Origin: Morchella semilibera | Taxonomy: Eukaryota; Ascomycota; Pezizomycetes; Pezizales; Morchellaceae | Reading direction: 5' to 3' | DNA: 64,000 bases | Assembly: GCA_009192285.1 (NCBI GenBank) | Contig: WBVU01000009.1 | Coordinates: 2,046,001-2,110,000, forward strand | Translations under genes and position numbers: made by a program | Shown here: one piece after another, positions 33,609 to 45,701 of the stretch | Layout of the letters: each line of letters opens with the position of its first letter | How positions within the stretch are numbered: the stretch's first letter is position 1 | The notes under the pieces: model-generated | The model's database searches: none | What the model was told of the DNA's origin: nothing | What the model saw: only the letters and a program-made list of their open reading frames with translations

Positions 33609-36600
33609 TCAGTGGTTGTTGAGGCCTAAGGCATCGTTCAGCAGCTCCTGCTCCTCTTTCTATAAAGGAATTAGTATCAAATTGAATAATGGACACATAA
33701 TTAAGAAAAACATACCACATGGCTAGCCTTGAGACCGGTGGCAACACTGGCACTTGGGTTTCTTCCGGCATACCGGACGTGCTTGTCCGCATGGTTTTGA
33801 GTGTTACGAAGAATTGTGTCCAATCTTGGCTGCACAAAGCTCCAAGCTCCAGCATTGAGTGGCTCCTCCTGGGTCCAAACGACCTCTTTCAGGTTGGGGT
33901 ATTTGTCGAACTCGTCGCGGAGCTGAGCCCAAGGGAATGGGTGCAACTGCTCAACACGGGCAATGGCAATGTCATCGATATTATTGGCTTCGCGGTGTTT
34001 CCGGAGAGCAGCATAAACTTGACCAGTGCAAATCAAGAGACGAGTGCACTCGGAGGGATCTTTGAGACCATTGCCGTGCTCAGTCTCGGGAATCAACCAT
34101 TGGAAGTGTGAATCGCCGGTGAAGTCTGAGAGCTCAGAGCGAGCAATTGGGTGACGGAGAAGAGCTTTACTGAAGAAGATGATCAAGGCTATTGATTTTT
34201 ATAAGAATTAGTAATGTCTCGTTGGTTTTAGGTACTGTAACTTACGTTTCCTAAATTGACGGTTCATCTGCCTTCTCAAAATGTGGAACAGATTGGAGGG
34301 TGTGGTCATGTATGCAACTTGCATGTTGCAATCCTGGTGCTGGCGATCAAGTTTTGCTTCTGATGGGAAAACGCGGGGGTCCTCGTTACACAACTGGAGA
34401 TATCTTTCAATCCTTCCAGAAGAGTGCTCAGGACCTTGCCCGTCATACCCGTGAGGAAGTGAAAGGACCAAACCAGTACGCTGGTGCCACTTAGTTTCTC
34501 CGGAAGCAATGAACTGGTCGATGATACACTGTGCGTTGTTGGCAAAGTCTCCGAACTGGGCCTCCCAGATAACCAAAGCATCGGGAGAAGAAAGTGAGTA
34601 TCCGTATTCAAAACCAAGCCTAAGAAGATGTTAGCCTATATAGCCCAGCAAAAAAAAAAGGCAAAACCCCAGAAAACTCACACCCCAAACTCACTCAACG
34701 AAGAGTTGGAAATGGCAAATTTAGCCTGGTTCTCGCTAATGTGCTGCAAGGGTGTGTATGTATCCTCTGTTTCCTGGTCATGGAGGATTGCATGTCTTTG
34801 TGAGAAGGTACCACGTTCTACATCTTGTCCGCTGACACGAACGTGCTTGCCCTCATTGAGCAAACTGCCAAAAGCGAGCGCTTCAGCGGTCGACCAATCG
34901 ATGTTCTTACCCTCCTCAACAGTCTTCTTGCGGTTTGCCAAGATGCGCTGCAAGTTCCTGTGAACCTTGAACCCTTCAGGAGCGGCCGAGATTGTATCGG
35001 CAATGTGTTTCAGGGTAGCCTCGTCAACTGAGGTTGGAAGGTGAGGTAGGACTTCGGTAGCCAATTCCTTGGGGGATTTGAAGCCTGGTCGTATATCAGT
35101 ACAAGAACTTTAAGGCCATACATGATTCACCTACCGTTCCATGCACTAGCAAGCCATTCCCTGGCGGTGGGCTGGTAATCCTTTGATTTGGCAAAGCTGT
35201 CTTCTAACATGCCCCACACCCTAAATTTCGGCCAATCAGAATACATTTTTGATAAAATTGTGGCTTTGATATGGGGCAACGAACCATTTTTTGTGTTCTT
35301 GAATGTCCTCGTCGGAGAAACTGCCCTCATCCAACAAAGCCTGAACATACTGGTCCAATGCTGGCACCTTTTCGGCAATTTTCCTATACATCAAAGGCTG
35401 GGTAAAACTGGGCTGATCGGTCTCGTTGTGACCGTATTTTCTGTAGCAAACGATATCGATGACGACATCTCTCTTGAACTCAGCTCTCCAGTCCGCCGCC
35501 AACTGACAGACAAAGTTAAGGGCTTCAACATCTTCAGCATTCACGTGGAAGACAGGCGCGTCAATCGACTTCGCAATGTCAGAGCAGTAAGGGGTAGAGC
35601 GGGAAAATCGGGGATCGGTTGTGAATCCGATCTGGTTGTTTACAATAAGATGGATGGTACCACCGGTCGAGTATGCAGGGAGAGAGTGGAAACCCATAGT
35701 TTCATAAACCACACCTTGTCCAGCAAATGCGGCATCACCGTGTACAAGGACTCCCATGGCACTAGTGTGGGTCTTTTCGTCATTGTTAAAGTGTTGGATT
35801 GCACGGGTCTTTCCAAGCACAACTGGGTCCTCAGCCTCCAAATGAGAGGGGTTTGCAACCAAAGAAAGCTGCACTCGTTTACCAGAGGGGGTGGGTCTCT
35901 CAAAGTTCATTCCCAGATGGTATTTGACATCTCCAGACCCCTCATCACTGGGCTCAGTTGTTCCTCCAAATTCACTGAAGATACTCTCGTTGGGTTTGCG
36001 AACGACGTTGGAGAGAACATTGAGACGACCACGATGAGGCATACCAATGATAATATCCTTCACACCGTGGTCAACCGATCTATCGATTAATGCTTTCATT
36101 CCAGGCACCAAAGCCTCACAACCCTCAAGACCGAAACGTTTGTCATTCGGGTACTTGGTTGAAAGGAAAGACTCGAAGGATGTCGACCAAATCAAACGGT
36201 CAAGAATACGGCGCTTTTCATCGGGGCTGTACTTGTAAGGAGTAGGAACCTCGACACGTTCCCTAATCCAATCGCATTGCTCGCGATCGGGGATGTGAAC
36301 GTACTCCACACCGTAGGAGCCGCAGTAAGTCTCCTCGCAAGCAGCCACGATTTCCCTCAAGGTCATTTTCTCTTTACCTTCTATAGCAAATCTTGGGAGG
36401 ATACCAGGACCAAGCGTATACTCGTCATCGAGATCTTTCTCGGTGAATTGGTAGTGGTCAAGGTCGAGCTCACGGGGGTTCGCGGTCCCGCCAATATCCA
36501 TTGACCGAATTCCAAGAGGATCTATCTTTGCTTTGTGGTGTCCTCGAACCTGATATGCACGAACAAGAAGTTGCACCTTCAAATGCTTTGTGACATCGGT

Positions 36601-37071
36601 ATTACCGCCAAGGTGGGCTCCAGGAACGATCGCAGGGACGCCACCGGTGGGGGTAGGAACGAGAGTTGGGGGTGCTTGGAAAGCTTGTGATGCAGGGCCA
36701 TCTCCCTCCATGTTTTTGAAATATACCTGCCACGAAATGTGAACACTTTTAGGGTCTTTCTTCCATGAGAGGTACATTTCATCGATATAATTTGCGGTGT
36801 TTCCTTGCAGGAAAGCATCTGAAGGATCCTATAAATATGGGTTTTCTCAGTTTCGACCATACGCGGAAGTTTATTTGCCGGCATTTATATTTCATACCAC
36901 TCCTTTAGCATTAGCTGATGCAGCATAGCTTCTTGATTGTACAGCCAACAACTTTCTCTGTGCTGGTAGAGATCTAGACCAGCGAGGTGGAGTAGTCACA
37001 GAAACTGAGCCACGAAGGCTGGAGGTAGAACTGCCGCTAAGGCGACATGAGCGAAGGCTCAAACGAAGCAT
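33609..37071 (-). CDS. KGD1: 2-oxoglutarate dehydrogenase E1 component, mitochondrial
   Basis: Seven exons on the minus strand: 37071-36898, 36828-35285, 35220-35135, 35084-34682, 34619-34246, 34188-33716 and 33659-33609, for 1034 residues. The thiamine-diphosphate enzyme decarboxylates 2-oxoglutarate in the TCA cycle and passes succinyl to the E2 lipoyl domain. Exon 1 is a mitochondrial presequence (Arg/Ser/Leu-rich, no acidic residue, ending [10 protein letters not shown]). Then follow [105 protein letters not shown]-like sequence and the C-terminal [15 protein letters not shown]. Intron 2 uses a GTTCGT donor, but its phase is forced because [13 protein letters not shown] must join. Length and motifs are normal for the family. 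Confidence 0.95.
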
Positions 37072-39930
37072 GCTGGGTATCAAAAGATGCTCGTGATGGG
37101 TATAGAGATGAGGGAGAGAAGAGGAACAATACGATGAAAAACGGCGATGAATATTGTGGCGGTTACTGTGGTTGTAGTGATAGATGCTCGGGGGACGGAG
37201 GGGGGCAATCAATGCTCGGGAACAAGGGAAACTCGGAGGGGTGACCCGAGGAAGTGCCGTAGAACTGGGGAGGGGGTCCGTTAAACAGGGCACTCTCTTC
37301 TAGAATGAAGCAAGAAAAGAAAAAAAAGGTCAAGTATGAGGCGCACGAGAGGAGATTCGTGGGGATGTGACCTCTGACTAGTCCCTTTGCGGCTCTAGCG
37401 CGGTAAAATACCTCGTTCCTTCTGCACCCTGAGCGAATCGATAAGCACGATCTAATCTCTCCCTGGACAACCAAATTTCTGAACCCTTGGCGGAGAGGAC
37501 AGATGACCGTGTTTTAGTTATGTAAGAGTGTCAGCTACAATTCCTACGTCTTCAAGTGGTTGCAAAACGTAGCATCCTAAGCGAGCTAGAGCTTAGAGCT
37601 CCAGTCTTCAAAATCACCACCGGTCGCCCCGTGGGGAGGTGGGGGTGGGGGCAGCACACGGGGCATGAGACCTAATATTGGTACCTGACGAGTGATATCG
37701 TGTGAGGATTTGATTCCGGTTGAGAAGGAGATATTCGGAACCGGCTATATAAATATCCGCAAGAGGGGGGGGCGGGGAGTAAATCCGTGTAAAAAACACA
37801 TTACCCCTAACCTATATCTATACCAATATTGTATTGTAGGGGCTACAACACCACCGACAGTAAACTAACTATAGGGAACCGAGGTTCGTTGTTTATATCT
37901 TACCACCTCGGTGGAAACGATTTTAACGGCATATTGGTGCCCGAGAAAAAAAAATACCATCCCCGAGTTGTCCCGAAGTAACAAAGTCCCGGACCGAGCC
38001 AGGGCCCTGAATCTCTGAATTAAAAGTACATGTAATTCTCCGACTGTCTTTCGAATAAGTATAATTGTAGTTGAACAGTGTACAACAATCTCCCGTCTGT
38101 CAAAGTTTTGATTCCTGTTCTGTCGAAAAGGCAATTTAGATCTTTTATCAGATCCCTGTAATGAAGCTTTTACCATATGCCCACTGAAGGAGCCACAGAA
38201 GCTGCTTACGCCACGAATGAACCTGTGACTTGGAAAAACAAGCTCTGGTCTTACCTTGCGCCTTGCGGGACGTTACCTGAGGTTCACTCGGTAGACTACA
38301 AGGTTCAAGAGTATGATCGACGTCATGCCTTCTAACCTCTTCAGATTTACGATCTCTTCGACGACGACGGCTATATACTTTGGGAAAGTCTGCTTTACCC
38401 CCACTAATACCATAAACTTATATTCCTATATTATGTACCTACAAGTTACATGTAGTGACTAGGGTTGACCATGTGAAAGCAGCGCTAGTGCTACATATGA
38501 GTTGTCATAGCACATGATGATGTCTCGTGGATTCGTACATAAAGATAGCGAACATCTCAAGATAATCGATCCTCGCTTTCGGTGCCGCATACCGAGTTGA
38601 TACACCATTACATGTACTTATGATTTGGTGAGACACACATCGGCTCATTGAAATTACCTTAAGGCCTAGAGTCAAGAGATGCTCATTGCATCAATATTAG
38701 ATAGATTAGTGGATCATGCTTAGTGCGAGCAGATATCGGACGAAATTCGGTTTCACCTGAAGTGTTTAATTGCGAATCGGGAAGCACAGGCCCTCTGGCC
38801 CGGCAACGCACTGTAGCCGACAGGCTTCTCTTGGTCAGGACATCATCACCGAATTTCATCGATCTAGGAGTCCTAAATATCCATGGGCGACGGATATAGG
38901 AATCTTGAGGTTCGTTTTCTTCCCTCCCCACATCAGACCAGAGGATGATGAATCTATCACCTGATACAGAAAAACCCGTTTCTTAGTGGGTATGAAGAGT
39001 TAAGGATGCCAGAGATAAGAAAGTGCATGCGTGAGGGAATACTTAGTTGGGCTTCACTTCTTATGGGGCTTGATAAGATGTGCAGAGTGATGCCCATGGA
39101 TGATGATTCTCGCATAAGTACAGTCAGTTCAGGCGTTCTGCATCATTTACTACTTACTGACTGGTGATTTGTATAAGTTGAAGAACGATAAAGCCGTAGA
39201 TCCTAGAGTTCGTTTATGCGCATGAAACGCACCAAATCTGATTCGTGATGCTCGATAGGGGACCATGGCTATTGGAGGTTGATATGCGGGGTTCCCTCGT
39301 TGACAGCATGCGGCCCCACATTGGGAAGCTGCTCATGCCTCCTGTACCAGACGTGTCGACTCGGTAAAAGTGATTGAACGGGAAAAGCCTTCCCAGAAAT
39401 CATCACCTCTCACTCGCGTGGGTAGACAATTGGTTAAGGCTGCATGTTGGATCAACTAAGTGGTGCCCCGTGACCCGATCCCTGAAGAAAATGAAATTTT
39501 ACTGGTCTTGGCTCAGGGTCCGTGGCTTTATCAAAATTGTCAATCAAAGACAGTGATTTCTTGCCCATTGGCCCCTTGGCCCACACTCACCTACCGGGGA
39601 CATGCTCGAACGAACTATGTCTCACAGTCCACATCATCACTTTCGTCATAAACGTGGTGAAGTACTTAGGTACCCCTCCGCGGCCGTAGAAGTCTTTTAC
39701 CACCACCACAACCTCTTGTCCTTCCTTCCTTCCCTCAAGCGTTTTCCTTTTTGTGTTTTTGGGTTATCTGGATTATCTTGACGCGTTTTGGTACGTTTTA
39801 CAAGCCCATTCAGGGGTAGAGTGTGTTTCCTATAACAAACTCAACACCTTGTAGTATATTGTCACACATGCTACAGTAACTAACGATTAAGGGACAGATC
39901 ACTTTACCTCGTGTTGAATTACACTGAAAA
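37072..39930. other. intergenic spacer
   Basis: 2.9 kb without a supported gene. The first few hundred bases must contain the promoter of the divergent 2-oxoglutarate dehydrogenase gene. TACATGTA copies near 38027, 38447 and 38610. A weak bipartite motif copy at 39400-39416. Confidence 0.55.
39400..39416 (+). promoter_or_regulatory. bipartite motif, weak copy
   Basis: TCATCACCTCTCACTCG; two mismatches at bases 5-6 of the first half. About 515 bases upstream of the ankyrin gene. Confidence 0.35.
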
Positions 39931-41529
39931 ATGGCTCTCCTCACTCTTGAAAACAAGACCATACTTGCAATCGCACAATACCTCGGACAAAAAGACGTCA
40001 AGTCTCTCCTCCTTACAAACCGGCAGCTTGCGAACCTTTTAACACCTCGCTTCTACGATCTCGCTGTTGCAGACCTACTAGCAACACAAGAATTCAAGTT
40101 AGAAACTGTTCTTGAATGGGCTGTAATCGAAGGCCATGAAACACCCATCACTCAAATTGTTCAGAGGGGAGGCGATGTTACAGCTCGAAGTGGTGCGGAT
40201 AGCGATACATTGCTTCACCTAGCAGTCAAAAATGGTCATGAAGGAGTGGTGCGAGTGCTGCTAGAGCAAAAGGGAGTCAACATCACAGCACAGAACAGGA
40301 TCGGAACAACGGCACTGCACTTAGCGGCCGATAAGGGGCTCGAGGGTTGTTTCAGATTGTTGGTCGGAAAAGAAAGAGGAGAAACCCTAGTCAGAAAAGC
40401 AGTTGGCATCGAAGACCATGCTGGATGGACCGCCCTACACTTCGCTGCTGCAGGCAACTATGTCGAGATTGTCAAAATCCTTATAGAGAAGGGGGCGGAC
40501 ATCACGCATATGACTATCCGTGAAAAGACAGCTCTTCACTTAGCGGCCGAAAAAGGATTTGATCTGGTGGTCGGTCTTTTGATGGATACAGGATTTGTAG
40601 CAGATGAAGCAGCGGGGTTTTTCGATCGCGCCGGAAACATGCCACTTCATTCCGCGGCGAAAAACGGACACGTAGCGGTGGTAAAGAGGATGTTAGAGAA
40701 GGGAGTCGACTGCATGACTACTACTAAGGCTGGTGCGACTGCGCTCCATTGGGCAGCTAAGATGGGACACGAGGACGTTGTTGCGGCGTTGTTAGAAAAC
40801 GATGCTTCCACAAATGTCGTGACAATAGACGAGAGAAGAAGCACCCCTCTCCAGTGGGTGGCGGAGTCTTGTTGCTGGATGGTCATATTCAAGGATCGTG
40901 ACCCAGAGGTTATTCTAGATCTTCTTCTGGAGAACGGTGCAGATGTTAGGGCTATGGATGCCAGAGGGAAAACGGCGCTTCACTATGCTGCCGAGAACGG
41001 CCTGCATACAACAAAGCTAAAGGAGGAGAGGAATACCCCCGGTAGAGCGTCAAAACAAGTAGACTTAGGGAATCAGGTAGCCGCGCAAACAACATACAAG
41101 AATATGATCACACTATTCTTGAACGGAGGTGCGAACATCAACGCTCGGGATATGTCCGACCGGACTCCCTTCCATTACGCAGTAGAGCATGGGGATGAAT
41201 ATGCAATGCGGATCTTATTAGACAAGGGTGCCGATATTGAGGCGAGATATAAGGGCGGGAAGACAGCTCTGGAAGCAGAATACGAGCTAGAGACTCGACG
41301 GGCGAATATTGTACAGATTCTATTGGAATATGGTGCCCAGGGAGAGGAACAAGCCCAAATCGATAGCAAGAAAACGATTGCTGTTGATCGGACGGCGGAG
41401 GCCCGGAGAGTCGCGGAAAAACTAATAATACCTCCTAGCAAAATTGTACGGTATTCCTTGGTACCAGAGGAGTTTGGGGGGCAAACCGAAGAAGGAGAAG
41501 GAGAAGGAGAAGGAGAAACAGAGGAGTGA
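39931..41529 (+). CDS. F-box-like, ankyrin-repeat protein
   Basis: A single exon of 532 residues. Residues 1-45 (LTLENKTILAIAQYLGQKDV, SLLLTNRQLANLL) have the spacing of a degenerate F-box: a Leu-rich helix, then D-x-x-x-L-x-x-TNR-x-L. After a helical linker there are about ten ankyrin repeats (from residue 85), with repeats of the type TALHLAADKGLEG and TALHWAAKMGHEDVVAALL. One repeat is interrupted by an insertion (TTKLKEERNTPGRASKQVD, near 355). The C-terminus is acidic (EEGEGEGEGETEE), from a GGAGAA microsatellite at 41488-41518. F-box proteins recruit targets to SCF ubiquitin ligases and ankyrin repeats would bind the target; this role is inferred. A shorter relative lies at 61787-62632. 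Confidence 0.88.
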   Translation: MALLTLENKTILAIAQYLGQKDVKSLLLTNRQLANLLTPRFYDLAVADLLATQEFKLETVLEWAVIEGHETPITQIVQRGGDVTARSGADSDTLLHLAVKNGHEGVVRVLLEQKGVNITAQNRIGTTALHLAADKGLEGCFRLLVGKERGETLVRKAVGIEDHAGWTALHFAAAGNYVEIVKILIEKGADITHMTIREKTALHLAAEKGFDLVVGLLMDTGFVADEAAGFFDRAGNMPLHSAAKNGHVAVVKRMLEKGVDCMTTTKAGATALHWAAKMGHEDVVAALLENDASTNVVTIDERRSTPLQWVAESCCWMVIFKDRDPEVILDLLLENGADVRAMDARGKTALHYAAENGLHTTKLKEERNTPGRASKQVDLGNQVAAQTTYKNMITLFLNGGANINARDMSDRTPFHYAVEHGDEYAMRILLDKGADIEARYKGGKTALEAEYELETRRANIVQILLEYGAQGEEQAQIDSKKTIAVDRTAEARRVAEKLIIPPSKIVRYSLVPEEFGGQTEEGEGEGEGETEE

Positions 41530-42684
41530 GTTTAAATTGTTGAAAGACCGCGCTTCAAAGCTGTTGAAACCAACGGGTTTGGTCTCTCGAATTCTTGGGT
41601 GGCGCCGAAAGTAGTTATTTAAAAAGGTAATAAACTCATACCTAGGATTTTTGGATCGTAGCTGACGATTATCTAGACGATAGTTTGAATTATTTCCTTG
41701 AGTAGTAATAGTATTTAATGAAGTCATGAACAATGTATAACTTTCTTTTGTTTCATTTGTTAGGCAGGAAATTTTTTCTAGGATCGGCACTTCGATCCAC
41801 GACACCTCACCGATTTCATTACAAACAAAATTCACAAATTTTTATTTATACCCTCAAAAACCCGAACATTCAAAACCGTTATCAAAGCCCCCGTCTCCTT
41901 GGGGCGGGGTGCCTTTACAACGTTCTAGTGTGCAATGTTCTCAATGTTGATCCTTGGCAAACATGGAGCCTCGAGTGATTCTTCATGACCAGTTGCTAGT
42001 TACCACTATCTGAAAAGAATTATCCCAGAACTTCACTCCTGCCTAGTAAGCATAGGATTATAGTTACTCCATAAAGCATGTGTTCTTAGAAGGTGCTGTG
42101 TCCGAATCCTGTAGCTGCTGCCGGGGTGATAGATGTCTAGGACTTGAGCCTGTGTCTCTTCACTCCTTAGCCCTTCCTTCAGTTTAGTTTTTTCCACTTG
42201 CAAGGAGAACTGATCTTTGGGCCTGTCTTCAATCAAGACACGTATAATAGTAAGGAGTTTGGAGTACATGTAGAGAGAGTACTCTAGACTGCACTGCATG
42301 TCTTGAATCTAATTTTTCAGCCTGGAATCCCCCTGATCGGAATGCAGATCCCGAAAACGAAGATTCCAGTCAAATCACAAGCTTCCAGTGGTCCGATAAC
42401 TCTATTGCCTACCGGTTCTTTGAGTACCCGAACCCCGTTGTAGCAGAATGCTCATAGTCATTGAGGCTCAAGCGGTATCGGCAAGTTCCGCCCCGTGTTT
42501 TGTGTCATGGTTGCGTCACTCCACGGCCAACCAACAGTCGGCAACAAGTTTGACAAAAACCCCAACACCAAACCCAACAGGCACCGCAATTTTGTGAATA
42601 TTGTCTATATAGCTGCCTGCAACATACACACATACACAACTCTCTCCTCATAGTACATTGTTGCAGTAAAAGTGCTGGGATACA
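41530..42684. other. intergenic spacer
   Basis: No gene seen. Holds one full bipartite motif (41972-41988) and a TACATGTA copy near 42264. Confidence 0.6.
41972..41988 (-). promoter_or_regulatory. bipartite motif copy, one mismatch
   Basis: Minus-strand reading TCATGAAGAATCACTCG; A at the sixth base instead of G. Confidence 0.55.
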
Positions 42685-44811
42685 ATGGATTCTACGCCGG
42701 CCCTGACGGCCATTTGCGCCCTGAGCTCTCTAACACTTAGAGGCGCGAGCTACATTTTTCTACGATGGGTATGATACGATAGCTACAGTACTGGTATAGG
42801 GTCCTTGGCTAATGTTTGAGTTTGTGTTAGATACCCGGCCATGTATGGTGATTCCTGGATGGGCCTCTCCTGGAGGGAAATTGCTAACAAGCTCCCAGCA
42901 TTTCGTTGGCATTATATTTTCCGCGTTTGCCGTTTACGCGGCCGCATTCACAATCATTTACCTCGTAAAACCAGCATATAAAGTGGTTGACAAAACAACA
43001 GAAATCACCGTCGTGCAGCCAAAGACACAGGAGGTCAAATACGCTGTCTCAAAGACACCTGGAGTTGTGGTTGTGGAGTCGGAGAGCACGGAGACAGACC
43101 CCCTACTTAACCCGAACAAGTTTTCTGCAGTTGAAGCTACACAGACTATTGTATATCGTCGTAAAGACACACACCCACTCAAGACATTACTGCTGGGAAC
43201 TCCTTCGCCCTCGTCTCGGGCGCTGTCTTGGACGACATTCGCAATCAACAGTCTTTTGGCCCTTGCAACATGGGACCTGACTTTCCGTACTGATTACTTC
43301 TACAAAGCGCAGGACCTCTCGTTCGCCCGAATTGGCTATGTTGGTCCCAACTCTGCAAAGCTTCTCTTTCGCGAGCCTGATAAGCTCAAGTATCCAGTGT
43401 CAATTTGGTACCAGGTCGAGGCCCCTGGCATTGTTGACGCACATCTCGTTGACACAATCCCCTTCCTGACTGAGTCCACCGACTACACCAAGACCGTGAC
43501 AATCCCGCATCTTAGCCCAGAAACCAAATACCACTACTTTACCTCCACTGCCCACAACGGCACCTTTACCACCGCACCCCCACTCGGAAAATCCCCCGCC
43601 GGCGGCAAATTCACCTTCCTGACTAGCTCCTGCATCAAGCCGCGTTTCCCTTATGATCCTTTGCAGCACCCCCTCGCCATCGAAGGCTTCAAGGTTCTCG
43701 GCAAGATGCTCGGTGAGCTAAAAGCATCCTTTATGCTGTTCCTCGGCGATTTTATCTACATTGACGTCCCCCGCCGCCCCGGCATCGACGTCGAGTCCTA
43801 CCGTCAATACTACCGCCAGGTCTATGCTTCCCCCGACTGGCCGGCCGCTGGGAATCACCTGCCCTGGATCCACGTTCTGGACGACCATGAAATTGCCAAC
43901 GACTGGTCCTCAAACACAACCGGCATCTATCCCGCGGCCATCGAGCCGTTCAACCACTATCAGCACGCACCCAATCCCCCGGCCGTCCGCACGGCTGACG
44001 ATGAAACATACTACACCTTCTCCTGGGGCTCCAGCGCATCTTTCTTCATGCTCGATACCCGGCGCTACAGGTCCCACGACAGCGTCCCGGACGGACCGGA
44101 GAAGACCATGTTGGGGAGGCAGCAGCTCGAGGACCTCCTCAACTGGCTCAAGAAGGACGATGGCGGTGCCGATTTGGGCCACGGGGAGGAGGTGCAGTGG
44201 AAGTTTATCATCAGCAGTGTCCCGTTCACGAAGAACTGGCGCTTCGGCGGAAACGACACGTGGGCTGGATATCTGCATGAGCGTAGGCAGATATTGGAGG
44301 CTGCATGGGGTGTGGGTGGCCGCAGCGGTGTGGTCGTATTGAGTGGTGATCGTCATGAATTTGCTGCTACTGCGTGAGTTATCCATTAGTGCATTGCTAG
44401 CTAGCCATTGGTATCTTGACTGACCAATTCCATTCCTCATGTGTAGTTTCCCACCACCCGAGAACTCGCCGTGGCCGGCAAGCAGCGCGGTTCACGAGTT
44501 TTCTTGTAGTCCTCTAAGCCAGTTCTACCTACCGATCCGGACGTACCGCCAAGAAGATAACGAGGACGTTACCATCAAGTAAGTAGCCCTCAAATATCAT
44601 TCGCTTGCCCCCTGCTAACGGTACCGTTAGGTACCAACCCGACGGCAACGTCAAATTCGGAGCAATCACAATCGACACGACAAACGTGGAGCAGGCCGTG
44701 TTGAAATATCGTCTGTTCGTCGACGGCGTCGAGGACTGGAGCTGGGTGCTGACGGCGCCAGCGAGAGGGAAGAAGGCGAAGGGTGGTGAGAGGAAGAAGC
44801 AATGGAACTGA
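42685..44811 (+). CDS. membrane-anchored PhoD-like metallophosphatase
   Basis: Five exons: 42685-42768, 42831-42842 (12 bases), 42899-44373, 44447-44578 and 44631-44811, for 627 residues. The N-terminus has two hydrophobic segments: ALTAICALSSLTLRGASYIF, then, after LRWIPGH, HFVGIIFSAFAVYAAAFTII. A third lies near residue 155 (LSWTTFAINSLLALATW). The rest is a PhoD-type domain with an Fn3-like front part (ATKYHY-type strand PETKYHYFTSTAHNGTF) and the metal-site motifs SSCIKPRF, FLGDFIYIDVPRRPG, HVLDDHEIANDW and LSGDRHEFAAT. PhoD enzymes hydrolyse phosphomonoesters or diesters using Fe/Ca; the fungal membrane-bound group has no proven substrate. Without the microexon the conserved LRWIPGH joint is lost, which is why I include it. 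Confidence 0.88.
42831..42842 (+). other. 12-nt microexon (Ile-Pro-Gly-His)
   Basis: Flanked by TTGTGTTAG acceptor and GTATGG donor. The downstream intron (42843-42898) has a perfect GCTAAC branch point. It joins LRW to HFVGII in frame as LRW-IPGH-HFVGII. Confidence 0.7.
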
Positions 44812-45701
44812 GCGTTGATTTGAATGTGTGGCATGAATTCACGTTGTTTATATTATTATGATTCTAATGTAACGTTCCGCAAATGTTTTTTTTTCTTTCT
44901 CTTTTTGAGCAGATATGCACATGAATTTTTGGGGGCGTTTTCTATAATCAGTGTGATTTAATGCGATGTGTTTTATGCTTATTTGGTCCGTGGTAAATCT
45001 TATCGCACAGAGAATCTAACGGCTAGGGGGAGAAGCCCCCGTAATTTCCACCACACACACACGGGAGAGAGAAGAAGAACCCGGGGCTGAACGAGCGAGA
45101 ATACATGATTGGGCGTTCTCTGCCGCTGTGAGTCAGCGCCGCACAGATAAAGTAACCCGTACCTTTTTAAAGCCTGCCTACGTAATCTAGGTACATACTC
45201 GAAAATAAGCTGTTGGAGTATCACTAAGCGACTTGTCGATGCTGGCACACACAAACTGGTAGTGCTTATTTCAACGGCCAGGACTGAGAGGAACTCAAGA
45301 ACATCAATCTACATACATCTATCTATGCTATGCGTATTTCTCAGGTGTGTACTCTATGTATATGTATTGTAGATACCCCACAAACTGATCTCCTCTCAGA
45401 GTAGTAGGTAGTACATACATAGTTTTGAATAGTTGAGCAGAGCAGAGATCGATAACGATATACTTATCCGGCCCCCGCGAGAATCATTACCAGTCCTGAC
45501 CCAGTACCCCGCGATATCTCGAGGGTGGGAGGGAGAGAGAGAGAGACCGGGATGCCCAACAAGGTTTTCGATCCGCCACACTTCTGTTCTGTTTCTCCAC
45601 ATTATGCTGCGTGTGTGTGTGTGGACCAATTAGCCTGTCTTGTCTTGTCTCATCGTCCCCTTTTTTCAACTCAATAGCAGGTGTTGCATATAACATCCAA
45701 G
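44812..45701. other. intergenic spacer
   Basis: No gene seen. A GA run at 45532-45545 and TG run near 45610-45622 precede the transporter start. Confidence 0.6.

Noticed and set aside
35188-36090. 300-codon plus-strand open frame
   Set aside because: Lies antisense to the largest exon of 2-oxoglutarate dehydrogenase, whose protein is unmistakable; the antisense translation has no recognisable features.
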